Counted from the stretch's first letter, positions 7,954 to 14,644 are shown. The stretch is DNA of 14,892 bases from a bacterium (GCA_025774865.1 JALGZO010000043.1:1-14892); one strand, 5' to 3'. Translations and numbers: made by a program. The notes: generated by a model not told the origin, from the sequence alone.

Positions 7954-8697
7954 TCAGCGCGTCAGAACGATCTTCCGGGTCGTGCGGGTGCCGGCCGCTT
8001 GCAGGTGCAGGAAGTAGATCCCGTTCGGCAGGTCGCGTCCGTCGACGGTGGTCGGAGTCCACCCCATCGTGTAGACGCCCCCGGGCAGTGGGGCGTGCAC
8101 CGGCTCGCCCACGACCCGGCCCGTCACGTCGACGATGCGGATCCGTACGGGGGTGGAAGCCGGGAGCTCCACCCGGTAGTGCACGACGCCGGCGGTGGGA
8201 TTGGGGAAGGGGCCGCGCAGGGTCACCCGCTCGGCGGCGCGATCCGGACCGAGGGCGCTCGTCGCGGTACAGGGGTCCGGTGTGCAGGTCGTGCCGACGC
8301 CCTGCCATTCGCCGTCGCCGAAGATGCAGTCGCTCTGCTCGGCGATCGCGCAGAGATCCCCGAACAGGCAACACGCGCCGAGCGGCGGACACTCGACCGC
8401 TCCGCAGGCGGTGCTGTCGCCCTGGAACACGCCTCCGGCCGCCGCGCACTCGGCCATCTCGAGCTCCTGGCAGGTGTCGTCCGGGAAGCAGCACGCGCCG
8501 AAGGGCGTGTGGCACGGATTGGGATCACAGGTCGTTCCGTCCCCGAGGTACTGGCGGCCGCCCGCCTCGCAGATCTCTCGCGTCGTCTCGATGCAGGTGC
8601 CGGTCGGACTGCAGCAGGCCCCGGTCTGCGCTGCCACCTGAATCGGGGCGGCGAAGGCCAGGACGAGAAGTCCGAGAAGCGAATGGCGTCGGTCCAT
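7954..8697 (-). CDS. Small secreted protein with three six-cysteine GACC modules and a C-terminal sorting domain
   Basis: 247 residues. A signal peptide (about 1-24; DRRH, LLGLLVLAFAAPIQ, AAQ) is followed by three tandem modules of about 41 residues starting at 26, 67 and 107. Each has the pattern GACC-x5-C-x7-C, then a glycine-rich W/Q-x-G-x-G-T-x-C and a closing x-x-x-C. The cysteines are C28/29/35/43/57/62, C69/70/76/84/98/103 and C109/110/116/124/138/143: eighteen in all, an even number that suits three disulfides per module. Residues 155-247 are a FlgD-Ig-like sorting domain (GPFPNPTAG, IVDVTGRVV, NGIYFLHLQ). No catalytic motif is visible. Modules of this look are familiar from secreted proteins of Planctomycetes and Eisenbacteria-like genomes but have no function known to me. 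The start has a perfect AAGGAGG six bases upstream. It faces the protease gene tail to tail and is divergent from the sensor kinase. Roles as a structural, adhesive or inhibitor-like domain are all open. Confidence 0.88.
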   Translation of the reverse strand: MDRRHSLLGLLVLAFAAPIQVAAQTGACCSPTGTCIETTREICEAGGRQYLGDGTTCDPNPCHTPFGACCFPDDTCQELEMAECAAAGGVFQGDSTACGAVECPPLGACCLFGDLCAIAEQSDCIFGDGEWQGVGTTCTPDPCTATSALGPDRAAERVTLRGPFPNPTAGVVHYRVELPASTPVRIRIVDVTGRVVGEPVHAPLPGGVYTMGWTPTTVDGRDLPNGIYFLHLQAAGTRTTRKIVLTR

Positions 8698-8703
8698 CGA
8701 CGA

Positions 8704-8710
8704 CCTCCTT
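8704..8710 (-). promoter_or_regulatory. Perfect Shine-Dalgarno of the cysteine-rich gene
   Basis: The minus strand reads AAGGAGG six bases before the ATG at 8697, a full match to the anti-Shine-Dalgarno of 16S rRNA. It fixes the start and predicts strong translation. Confidence 0.8.
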
Positions 8711-8717
8711 TTCGACC

Positions 8718-8726
8718 AGGATAGCA
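8718..8726 (-). promoter_or_regulatory. Candidate extended -10 promoter of the cysteine-rich gene
   Basis: The minus strand reads TGC-TATCCT, an extended -10 (TGn-TAnnnT). The hexamer 17 bases upstream, TCGATC, is a poor -35. Transcription would begin around 8711, immediately before the Shine-Dalgarno, leaving a leader of only about 14 bases. Tentative. Confidence 0.35.
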
Positions 8727-8788
8727 GCGTGGCGGCCGGCGATCGAGCCGATGTCGTCCTGGACGCATCTGGGGCCGCCGGTGCGAAT

Positions 8789-8805
8789 CCCCCAGTTCGG
8801 GTAGT
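8789..8805 (+). promoter_or_regulatory. 17-base motif, copy 1 (upstream of sensor kinase): candidate response-regulator site
   Basis: CCCCCAGTTCGGGTAGT, identical over 17 bases to the copy at 12634-12650. With the preceding T (8788) the core reads TCCCC-CAGTTC-GGGTA, an imperfect inverted repeat of two five-base arms around six bases. This is the geometry of NarL-type 7-2-7 sites, whose half-site begins TACYY. The motif covers the -35 position of the TGC-TAGGTT extended -10 at 8816-8824 and lies 48 bases before the kinase start. It also sits 91 bases upstream of the divergent cysteine-rich gene, which it could influence. Identity and placement are seen; binding by the neighbouring regulator is inferred. 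Confidence 0.6.
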
Positions 8806-8815
8806 TTTCCCGCCG

Positions 8816-8824
8816 TGCTAGGTT
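8816..8824 (+). promoter_or_regulatory. Candidate extended -10 promoter of the sensor kinase operon
   Basis: TGC-TAGGTT is an extended -10 element. The hexamer TTCGGG at 8796-8801, 17 bases upstream, is the -35 position and falls inside the 17-base motif. A start near 8831 would give a leader of about 23 bases containing GAGGAGG, the Shine-Dalgarno for the ATG at 8854. Confidence 0.4.
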
Positions 8825-8853
8825 GGGCGATGATGAGAGTGAGGAGGTGCTGA

Positions 8854-11800
8854 ATGCTCGAACGGCTCGAGACCGCCCTACCCCGGATTCTGGTGCCGGT
8901 TGCGATCCTCGCGCTCGCCGTCCCCGCGCCCGCCGTCGAGTTCGAACACGCTTCGCTCGAAGACGGCGTCTCGCACGACCGCATCTTCTGCATGCACGAG
9001 GACCGGCAGGGCTTCCTCTGGGTCGGCACGATGTACGGGCTCTTCCGCTACGACGGGAACGAGTACCGGCCATTTCGCCACGATCCCGAGGATCCCCGGT
9101 CGCTTTCGAACGACGACATCGTATGCCTGGCCGAGGACGACCAGGGGGATCTCTGGATCGGAACGTACGGAGGCGGCGTCAATCGCTGGGACCGTGCCGC
9201 CGGGGTCTTCGAGCGCTTCCCGGCCGACGGACCGGACATCTCGACGCTCTCCAGCGGCATCGTGTGGGACGTCACGGTCGATCGTGACGGCTCCGTATGG
9301 GTCGCGACCGCCGAAGGGCTGGACCGGATCGATCCCGTTTCCGGGCACGTCGCGCACTGGCGCCACGACCCCGACGATCCCGCGAGCCTCGCCAGCATCG
9401 TCGCCCGCGCCGTTCACGTGGATCGGGCGGGTGCGGTGTGGATCGGCACCGGAGGCGGCGGACTGGCGCGCCTGGACCGAGAGAGCGGTGCGCTCGAGCA
9501 CTGGCGCCACGACCCCGACGATCCCGCTTCGCTCGGCCACGACACCGTGACCTCCCTCGACGAGGATCTAAACGGACACCTCTGGGTCGGAACGTACGGC
9601 GGCGGTCTCTCCCGGCTCGATCCGGACACGGGCGAGCTCACTCACTACCGTCACGACCCCCGCGACCCGGCGAGCCGGGCGACGGATTGGGTCAACACGG
9701 TGGTCGAGGACGACGACGTGCTCTGGGTCGGCACCCGCCAGGGTCTCAGCCGTTTCGACCCGGCGACGGGAGAGGTGGAGCGGTTCGTCCATGATCCGGA
9801 CAATCCGACGAGCCTGCGCGGCCAAAACGTCGTGGCGATCCAACCCGACCGGTCGGGCGTCCTCTGGGTGGCAACCTACCGCGGTGGGCTCGATCGCCTC
9901 GTGCCGGGCGGACGGCGCTTCGCACACCACGGCTTCGAATTCTCGGGAGGCCCCGCGCATCGCGACGTGAGCGCGCTGCTCGAGGACCGGAGGGGAACTC
10001 TCTGGATCGGAACGGCCGGCGGGCTCGTCGCCCGGGAGGGAGCGTCGGGGCCGTTTCGCGAGTACGCGGGTGATCCACAGAATCCCGACGCCCTCGGCGG
10101 CCGTCAGGTGCAGGCGATTCTCGAGGATCGCGAAGGGCGCCTCTGGTTCGGGACCACTAACGGGCTCAGCCGCTTCGATCGCGCGAGCGACCGCTTCCGG
10201 ACGTGGAGACACGATCCCGAAGACGACACCACGTTGTCGGCGTCCTGGATAACCGCGCTCGCCGAGGATAGCGACGGCACGCTGTGGGTCGGCACATCGA
10301 ACGGCCTCAACGCATTCGATCCCGCGACCGGCGCGGCCGTGCGCTACCAGCACGACCCCGACGACGATCGGAGCCTCGTCGAGAACACGGTGCTCTCGAT
10401 TCACCCGGACCGAGCCGGCCCCTTGTGGATCGGCACGTACGGAGGGCTCAGCCGTCTCGACCGCGATCGGGGCGGGTTCGAACACTTCCGGCAGAATCCC
10501 GACGACCCCACGAGCCTCAGCAACAACTACGTCTACGCGTTCCGAGAAGCGGCGGACGGCACGCTGTGGCTCGGCACCGGCGGCGGCTTGAACCACCTCC
10601 GGGAGGACGGGACCTTCTCGCACTTCACGGAGCGCGACGGCTTTCCGAGCGCGGTGATCGGGGGAATCCTCGCGGACGAAGAGGGACGCCTCTGGCTCGG
10701 TACCCATCGTGGGCTCTGTCGGTTCGATCCCGCGACGGGGTCGATCGAGACGTTCGGAATCTCCGACGGTCTCCAGAGCAACTTCTTCAATCCCGGCGCG
10801 TATTGCCGCCTGCGAAGCGGTGAGCTCATCTTCGGCGGGATCCACGGCTACCACGCGTTCGATCCATCACGGTGGACGCGGAACGAGCACGTGCCCCCGG
10901 TCGTCCTGACGCGTTTCCGCGGCGCGGGGCCCGCCTCCACGCCCTGGATCGACCTCGCCACGGTCTCCGAGATCGAGCTCGGTCACCGCGAGAGCTTCTT
11001 CACGTTCGAGTACGCCGCGCTCGATTTCCGCGAACCGCATCGGAACCGCTACAGGTACCGTCTCGAGGGCGTCGACCACGACTGGGTGGACGCCGGGACT
11101 TCGAGCTCGGCCACGTACACGAACGTCCCGCCCGGTGACTACACGTTTCGCGTACGAGGCTCCAACGGCGACGGAGTATGGAACGAAGCGGCGGCCTTCA
11201 TCCCCGTCACGATCGTGCCGCCGTTCTGGCGGACGAAGTGGTTCTACGGGGCAATCACCGTCGCCGGTCTGCTCGCTCTCTGGCTCGTACACCAACTCCG
11301 CGTACGCGCGAGAATCCGACGCTTCGCCGAGCTCGAGGAAGCGCGCACGGCCGAGCGGGAGCTCGTCCGCCGCAAGGCCGCGCACGACTTCCACGACGAG
11401 ATCGGTCACCGGCTGACGAAGATCGGCCTCTTCAGTGAAATGGCGAGGCGACGCGCCCCCGCCACGGTCCCCGAGGTCGACGATTACCTCGAGAGGATCG
11501 TCACGGAATCGCATCGACTGTCGGATGACACTCGTGACTTCATCTGGACGCTCGGACGGAGCGGCGACTCGCTTCTCGACGTGGCGAGCCACCTGCGCGA
11601 CTTCGGCGAGGAGCTCTTCGACCGAACGGAGGTGGCGTTCGAGGCCGCAGGCATCACGGACGCCCTGAAGCGAGTGCCGCTGACGATGGACACTCGCCGG
11701 CACATCACGTCCATCTTCAAGGAGGGCATGAACAACGCGCTGCGGCACGCGCACTGCGAGCACGTCACCCTGCGCGTTCGGACTCAGGCTGAGGAGTTCG

Positions 11801-11964
11801 AGATTACCCTCGAGGACGACGGGCGAGGCTACGAACGACCGCCGGGACGTACCGCTAACGGATTGAACAACATGGAGTTGAGGGCGCAGAAGATCGATGG
11901 TACGATTCGATTCGCTTCCCGCCTGGGGAACGGATCCACCATCACTCTGACTCGAAGGGCCTGA
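8854..11964 (+). CDS. Sensor histidine kinase with two-component-regulator propeller (Reg_prop) and Y_Y_Y domains
   Basis: 1036 residues. An N-terminal signal anchor (about 10-27) exports a long sensor region. Thirteen (L/V)W(V/I/F/L)(G/A)T motifs, spaced 41-48 residues from about 55 to 617, plus a degenerate LIFGGIHGYHAFD at 658-670, make 14 blade motifs. That fits two seven-bladed Reg_prop propellers. A Y_Y_Y domain follows (about 710-790; NRYRYRLEGVDHDWV, then TNVPPGDYTFRVRGSN), then one membrane span (about 797-814), a short helix and the HisKA_3 dimerisation helix AAHDFHDEIGHRLTKIGLF with phospho-acceptor H847. The HATPase domain has the N-box FKEGMNNALRHAHC (956-968), DDGRGY (988-993) and NGLNNMELRA near the C-terminus. 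Unlike the Bacteroidetes HTCS proteins it resembles, it carries no fused receiver or AraC domain; these functions lie in the separate response regulator 18 bases downstream. The start has GAGGAGG upstream. The ligand is unknown; glycans are the usual ligand of HTCS relatives. Linkers between blades repeat HDPDDPASL. Confidence 0.94.
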   Translation: MLERLETALPRILVPVAILALAVPAPAVEFEHASLEDGVSHDRIFCMHEDRQGFLWVGTMYGLFRYDGNEYRPFRHDPEDPRSLSNDDIVCLAEDDQGDLWIGTYGGGVNRWDRAAGVFERFPADGPDISTLSSGIVWDVTVDRDGSVWVATAEGLDRIDPVSGHVAHWRHDPDDPASLASIVARAVHVDRAGAVWIGTGGGGLARLDRESGALEHWRHDPDDPASLGHDTVTSLDEDLNGHLWVGTYGGGLSRLDPDTGELTHYRHDPRDPASRATDWVNTVVEDDDVLWVGTRQGLSRFDPATGEVERFVHDPDNPTSLRGQNVVAIQPDRSGVLWVATYRGGLDRLVPGGRRFAHHGFEFSGGPAHRDVSALLEDRRGTLWIGTAGGLVAREGASGPFREYAGDPQNPDALGGRQVQAILEDREGRLWFGTTNGLSRFDRASDRFRTWRHDPEDDTTLSASWITALAEDSDGTLWVGTSNGLNAFDPATGAAVRYQHDPDDDRSLVENTVLSIHPDRAGPLWIGTYGGLSRLDRDRGGFEHFRQNPDDPTSLSNNYVYAFREAADGTLWLGTGGGLNHLREDGTFSHFTERDGFPSAVIGGILADEEGRLWLGTHRGLCRFDPATGSIETFGISDGLQSNFFNPGAYCRLRSGELIFGGIHGYHAFDPSRWTRNEHVPPVVLTRFRGAGPASTPWIDLATVSEIELGHRESFFTFEYAALDFREPHRNRYRYRLEGVDHDWVDAGTSSSATYTNVPPGDYTFRVRGSNGDGVWNEAAAFIPVTIVPPFWRTKWFYGAITVAGLLALWLVHQLRVRARIRRFAELEEARTAERELVRRKAAHDFHDEIGHRLTKIGLFSEMARRRAPATVPEVDDYLERIVTESHRLSDDTRDFIWTLGRSGDSLLDVASHLRDFGEELFDRTEVAFEAAGITDALKRVPLTMDTRRHITSIFKEGMNNALRHAHCEHVTLRVRTQAEEFEITLEDDGRGYERPPGRTANGLNNMELRAQKIDGTIRFASRLGNGSTITLTRRA
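9354..9383 (+). repeat. 30-base direct repeat in propeller coding region, copy 1
   Basis: Thirty bases, from GCACTGGCGCC to GATCCCGC, recur exactly at 9498-9527, 144 bases (48 codons) later. They encode the inter-blade linker HWRHDPDDPA. Exact identity over a linker suggests recent blade duplication or gene conversion. Confidence 0.85.
9498..9527 (+). repeat. 30-base direct repeat in propeller coding region, copy 2
   Basis: Second exact copy of the linker-coding repeat at 9354-9383, one blade period downstream. The linkers before and after (for example at 9070-9100 and 9640-9670) are related in protein sequence but have diverged in DNA. Confidence 0.85.
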
Positions 11965-11982
11965 TCGCGCCCTGGTAATCCG

Positions 11983-12600
11983 ATGATTACCGTTTCCATC
12001 GTCGAAGACGATGACGACATCCGCGAGACTCTCGCTCTTTTGATCGACGGCTCCCACGGATTTCGTTGCGCCAGCCACTTCTGCGACTGCGAGGGCGCGC
12101 TCGCTGCGATCGTCGAGGATCCGCCCGACGTCGTGCTCATGGACATCGAGCTACCCGGTATGTCGGGGATCGAGGGCGCGGCGCGAATCAAAGAGCGCTT
12201 GCCCGACACCGACGTCGTCATGCTGACCATCCACAAAGACGACGATCTCGTGTTCCAGGCCCTCAGCGCCGGCGCGACCGGCTATCTGTTGAAGGACTCG
12301 GGCCCGGAGGCGATTCTCGCCGCCGTCCGCGACGTTCGCGAGGGTGGCGCCCCCATGAGCAGCAACGTCGCGCGGATGATCGTCGGGTCCTTCCGCAAGG
12401 CGTCCGAATCCCCGCTCTCGCCGCGCGAGACCGATGTCCTGGCCCAGCTTTGCAAGGGTCAGAGCTACCGGATGATCGGCGAGACGCTCTTCATCTCCGA
12501 AGACACGGTGCACTTCCACATCAAAAACATTTACAAGAAGCTCTCCGTCCACTCGAAGTCTGCTGCCGTGGCCAAGGCCTTGAAGGACAAGCTCGTCTGA
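11983..12600 (+). CDS. NarL/FixJ-family response regulator (receiver plus LuxR-type HTH)
   Basis: 205 residues. The receiver domain (1-120) has the acidic pocket E8-D9-D10, phospho-acceptor D54 in VVLMDIELPGMSG, T82 in MLTIH, and K104 in GYLLKDSG. The LuxR-type DNA-binding domain (about 144-205) opens LSPRETDVLAQLCKG and contains the recognition region LFISEDTVHFHIKNIYKKLSVHSKSAAVAKAL. The gene starts 18 bases after the sensor kinase, so the two form an operon and almost certainly a cognate pair. Phosphotransfer from H847 of the kinase to D54 is expected. No strong Shine-Dalgarno precedes the ATG, which suggests translation is partly coupled to the kinase. A candidate target is the identical 17-base motif before the kinase and before the next gene. 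The recognition helix wording is of the type seen in FCB-group regulators. Confidence 0.95.
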   Translation: MITVSIVEDDDDIRETLALLIDGSHGFRCASHFCDCEGALAAIVEDPPDVVLMDIELPGMSGIEGAARIKERLPDTDVVMLTIHKDDDLVFQALSAGATGYLLKDSGPEAILAAVRDVREGGAPMSSNVARMIVGSFRKASESPLSPRETDVLAQLCKGQSYRMIGETLFISEDTVHFHIKNIYKKLSVHSKSAAVAKALKDKLV

Positions 12601-12633
12601 CGCTCTCCCGAGTCGCGGCGGCGCCCCCCAAAA

Positions 12634-12650
12634 CCCCCAGTTCGGGTAGT
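12634..12650 (+). promoter_or_regulatory. 17-base motif, copy 2 (upstream of FG-GAP gene): candidate response-regulator site
   Basis: CCCCCAGTTCGGGTAGT, identical to the copy at 8789-8805 and in the same orientation to the downstream gene. It lies 64 bases before the FG-GAP start. With the preceding A (12633) the core is ACCCC-CAGTTC-GGGTA. A poor -10 (TGGAAT, 12663-12668) follows 16 bases after the TTCGGG part of the motif, the same relative place as the better -10 of the kinase promoter. Flanking DNA differs between the two copies, so the shared block looks selected rather than left by a recent duplication. Confidence 0.6.
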
Positions 12651-12666
12651 AGGCGTCACTCCTGGA

Positions 12667-12676
12667 ATTCGCGAAT
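12667..12676. promoter_or_regulatory. Perfect 10-base palindrome ATTCGCGAAT in the FG-GAP leader
   Basis: ATTCG-CGAAT is fully palindromic and lies between the 17-base motif and the leader hairpin, around the expected transcription start. It may be an operator for another regulator, or chance. Confidence 0.3.
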
Positions 12677-12704
12677 CTGGGATCAGATCGAACGCAGATC
12701 CCAG
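12677..12704 (+). promoter_or_regulatory. Leader hairpin overlapping the Shine-Dalgarno of the FG-GAP gene
   Basis: CTGGGATC (12677-12684) pairs perfectly with GATCCCAG (12697-12704) across a 12-base loop. The last two bases of the 3' arm are the first two of the AGGAGG Shine-Dalgarno (12703-12708) for the ATG at 12715. The stem would therefore hamper ribosome binding when formed. The structure is seen; control by it is inferred. Confidence 0.45.
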
Positions 12705-12714
12705 GAGGATTCCG

Positions 12715-14562
12715 ATGCCCCTTCCGTTCCCGTCCACCCGCGCCGCTGCCGCGACGCTTGTCGCGCTCTGGCTTCTCCCCACCGACGCGGCGGCCCAGAA
12801 CTTCGTCGCCGTCACCGACAGCACGAATCCCATCATCGCCGTCACCGCCGCCGGGTCCTACACGGGCGCCGCGTGGGTGGACGTGGACGACGACGGGCTG
12901 CTCGATTTCTTCGTCGTCCGGCGCCGGCCGATCTTCCGCAACCTCGGCAACGGCAACTTCGAGATCATGAGCGGCGCCCTGAATGGCCAGGGAGCGCAGC
13001 TCGGCACGACGTGGTCCGACTACGACAACGACGGGGACATCGACTGCTTCATGTCCGGATCGGTCACCGCGACGCAGGGATCGCTCCTCTACCGCAATGA
13101 CGGCGGTTTCTCGTTCACGAAGATCACGACCGGCGACATCGGAAACTCGCTCGACAACGCGGGCTGGGGTTGCGCCTGGGCGGACATCGACAACGACTCC
13201 TACACCGACCTCGTGATCGCGGCCGCCAACGGCTTCGGCGGGGTCAATCACGTGAACCGGCTCTTCTACAACAACGCCGACGGAACGTTCTCGTCGATCG
13301 ACACCACCGTCGTCACCGACTCGCTCGACGCCCACACCATTCCCACCTGGTCCGACTACGATCAGGACGGCGACGTGGACCTCTTCATCGGAAGCGGGGA
13401 GATCTCGCAGCTCGATCCCGACAACCTCTTTCGCAACATGACGACCGAGATCGGCGGCGGGGGCTGGGGCTTCGAGCGTATCACGACCGCTCCGATCGCG
13501 ACGGACCTCGTCGACGGTCAGGTCTGGAACTGGATCGACATCGACAACGACGGCGACCTCGACGGATTCCTGACGAACTACAACTTCGCCAAGACGAGCA
13601 ACCTCTACCGCAACGACGGCGGCACCTACGTCGGCATGACCGAATCGGAGGTCGGGACGATCGTCTCGGAGACGGGGGCGGCGCTTGCCAACGTCTGGGG
13701 TGACTTCGACAACGACGGCGATCTCGACTGCTTCGTCACGAACGACGGAGCCGGCAAGAACGACTATTTCTCAAACGACGGAGACGGGACGTTCACCCAG
13801 GACTTGGCCAGCGCCGTAGTCCAGGAGAACGGCCCTCACTACGGCACGACGATCGCCGACTACGACAACGACGGCGACCTCGACCTGTATGTTCACGGCA
13901 CCACCGCGACGAAACGCCTCTACCGAAACGACCTCGCGAACGGCTTCGCCTGGCTCAACGTGAAGCTCGTCGGCGGGGGCGCCGGTGCCTCGAACATCTC
14001 CGCCATCGGGGCGAAGGTGCGCGCGCTCGCGACGATTGACGGCAGCCCGATCTGGCAACTTCGCGAGGTGTCCGCGCAGAACAGCTTCAACTCGATGAAC
14101 ATGCTCAACGTGCACTTCGGTCTCAAAAACGCGACCGTCGTCGACTCTCTCGTGATCGAATGGCCGGCGGGCGGTGTCGAGACTTACACGGACGTGCCGG
14201 TGAACCTCTTCCTCAGGCTGACGGAAGGCACGGACCCCACCGGCGCGGCGGCGGTCTCGACGTCGTCCAGGATCTCATGGCTCCGGCAGAACTCCCCGAA
14301 CCCGTTCCGGCCGCAGACGACCATCGGGTTCGAGGTTCCCTCCGTCGGTAACGTCAGCCTCCGGATCTTCGACACCGCCGGCCGACTCGTCCGTACGCTC
14401 GTCGACGAGCCACGCCCCGCCGGCTCCTACGGGGAGCTGTGGGACGGGCGCAGCGAGTCTGGCCGTCCCGTTGCCGCGGGGGTCTACTTCTATCGACTGC
14501 GAGCCGTAGGACTCAACGGCCGCGGTATCGAGGAATCGCGCAGGATGACGCTCCTGAAGTAG
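12715..14562 (+). CDS. Secreted FG-GAP/VCBS seven-repeat propeller protein with ASPIC/UnbV domain and sorting domain
   Basis: 615 residues. A signal peptide covers about 1-27 (AAAATLVALWLL, then DAAAQ). Seven FG-GAP/VCBS calcium-loop repeats of the form D-x-D-x-D-G-x-x-D begin near residues 56, 102, 157, 214, 275, 330 and 382 (for example DYDNDGDID, DIDNDGDLD), which suits one seven-bladed propeller. The ASPIC/UnbV domain follows (about 412-504; WLNVKLVGG, AIGAKVRALAT, HFGL, VVDSLVIEWPAGG, YTDVPVN). A FlgD-Ig-like sorting domain closes the protein (about 524-615; RQNSPNPFRPQTTIGFEV, DTAGRLVRTLVDE, AGVYFYRL). AGGAGG at 12703-12708 fixes the start. Such proteins are exported or surface-bound and thought to bind ligands or matrix through a calcium-stabilised propeller; no enzymatic activity is assigned. 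It lies 114 bases after the response regulator and has its own copy of the 17-base motif, so it is the likely output gene of the two-component system. Confidence 0.92.
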   Translation: MPLPFPSTRAAAATLVALWLLPTDAAAQNFVAVTDSTNPIIAVTAAGSYTGAAWVDVDDDGLLDFFVVRRRPIFRNLGNGNFEIMSGALNGQGAQLGTTWSDYDNDGDIDCFMSGSVTATQGSLLYRNDGGFSFTKITTGDIGNSLDNAGWGCAWADIDNDSYTDLVIAAANGFGGVNHVNRLFYNNADGTFSSIDTTVVTDSLDAHTIPTWSDYDQDGDVDLFIGSGEISQLDPDNLFRNMTTEIGGGGWGFERITTAPIATDLVDGQVWNWIDIDNDGDLDGFLTNYNFAKTSNLYRNDGGTYVGMTESEVGTIVSETGAALANVWGDFDNDGDLDCFVTNDGAGKNDYFSNDGDGTFTQDLASAVVQENGPHYGTTIADYDNDGDLDLYVHGTTATKRLYRNDLANGFAWLNVKLVGGGAGASNISAIGAKVRALATIDGSPIWQLREVSAQNSFNSMNMLNVHFGLKNATVVDSLVIEWPAGGVETYTDVPVNLFLRLTEGTDPTGAAAVSTSSRISWLRQNSPNPFRPQTTIGFEVPSVGNVSLRIFDTAGRLVRTLVDEPRPAGSYGELWDGRSESGRPVAAGVYFYRLRAVGLNGRGIEESRRMTLLK

Positions 14563-14587
14563 CACCCCCGCGCTTTTCACCACGGCG

Positions 14588-14593
14588 TATAAT
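14588..14593 (+). promoter_or_regulatory. Consensus -10 hexamer upstream of the EgtB/SenA-like gene
   Basis: TATAAT is a full match to the sigma-70 -10 element, preceded by G and followed by TCGG. No good -35 is found 16-18 bases upstream (a C-run is there). The start would be around 14600, giving a leader of about 45 bases to the ATG at 14645. Confidence 0.5.
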
Positions 14594-14595
14594 TC

Positions 14596-14621
14596 GGCCC
14601 CCGTCGAAGTCGGCGGGGGCC
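14596..14621 (+). terminator. GC-rich hairpin after the FG-GAP gene
   Basis: GGCCCCCG (14596-14603) and CGGGGGCC (14614-14621) form a perfect eight-pair stem with a ten-base loop, followed by GTTTC. The T-run is short, so it is a modest intrinsic terminator for the FG-GAP transcript. Because it overlaps the predicted start of the next transcript it could instead be a protein site or part of that leader. Confidence 0.5.
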
Positions 14622-14644
14622 GTTTCATCGTCAGGGAGGCTGCC

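Noticed and set aside
8789-8805. Motif read on the minus strand as an ECF-sigma -35 (CCGAAC) for the cysteine-rich gene
   Set aside because: The second copy at 12634-12650 has no gene downstream in that direction, so a role for the plus-strand genes explains both copies better. A dual role of the first copy cannot be excluded.
9568-10854. Open frame of 428 codons on the minus strand
   Set aside because: Shadow of the propeller repeats; its own repeats only mirror those of the sense gene.
12151-13335. Open frame of 394 codons on the minus strand, rich in V and D-V motifs
   Set aside because: Reads through the response regulator, intergenic motif and FG-GAP repeats in antisense; no start signal or domain.
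13020-13890. Periodic GACTACGACAACGACGG-like DNA blocks as a possible tandem repeat element
   Set aside because: They encode the calcium loops of the FG-GAP repeats in frame and are explained by protein repeats; there are no CRISPR-like constant repeats or spacers.
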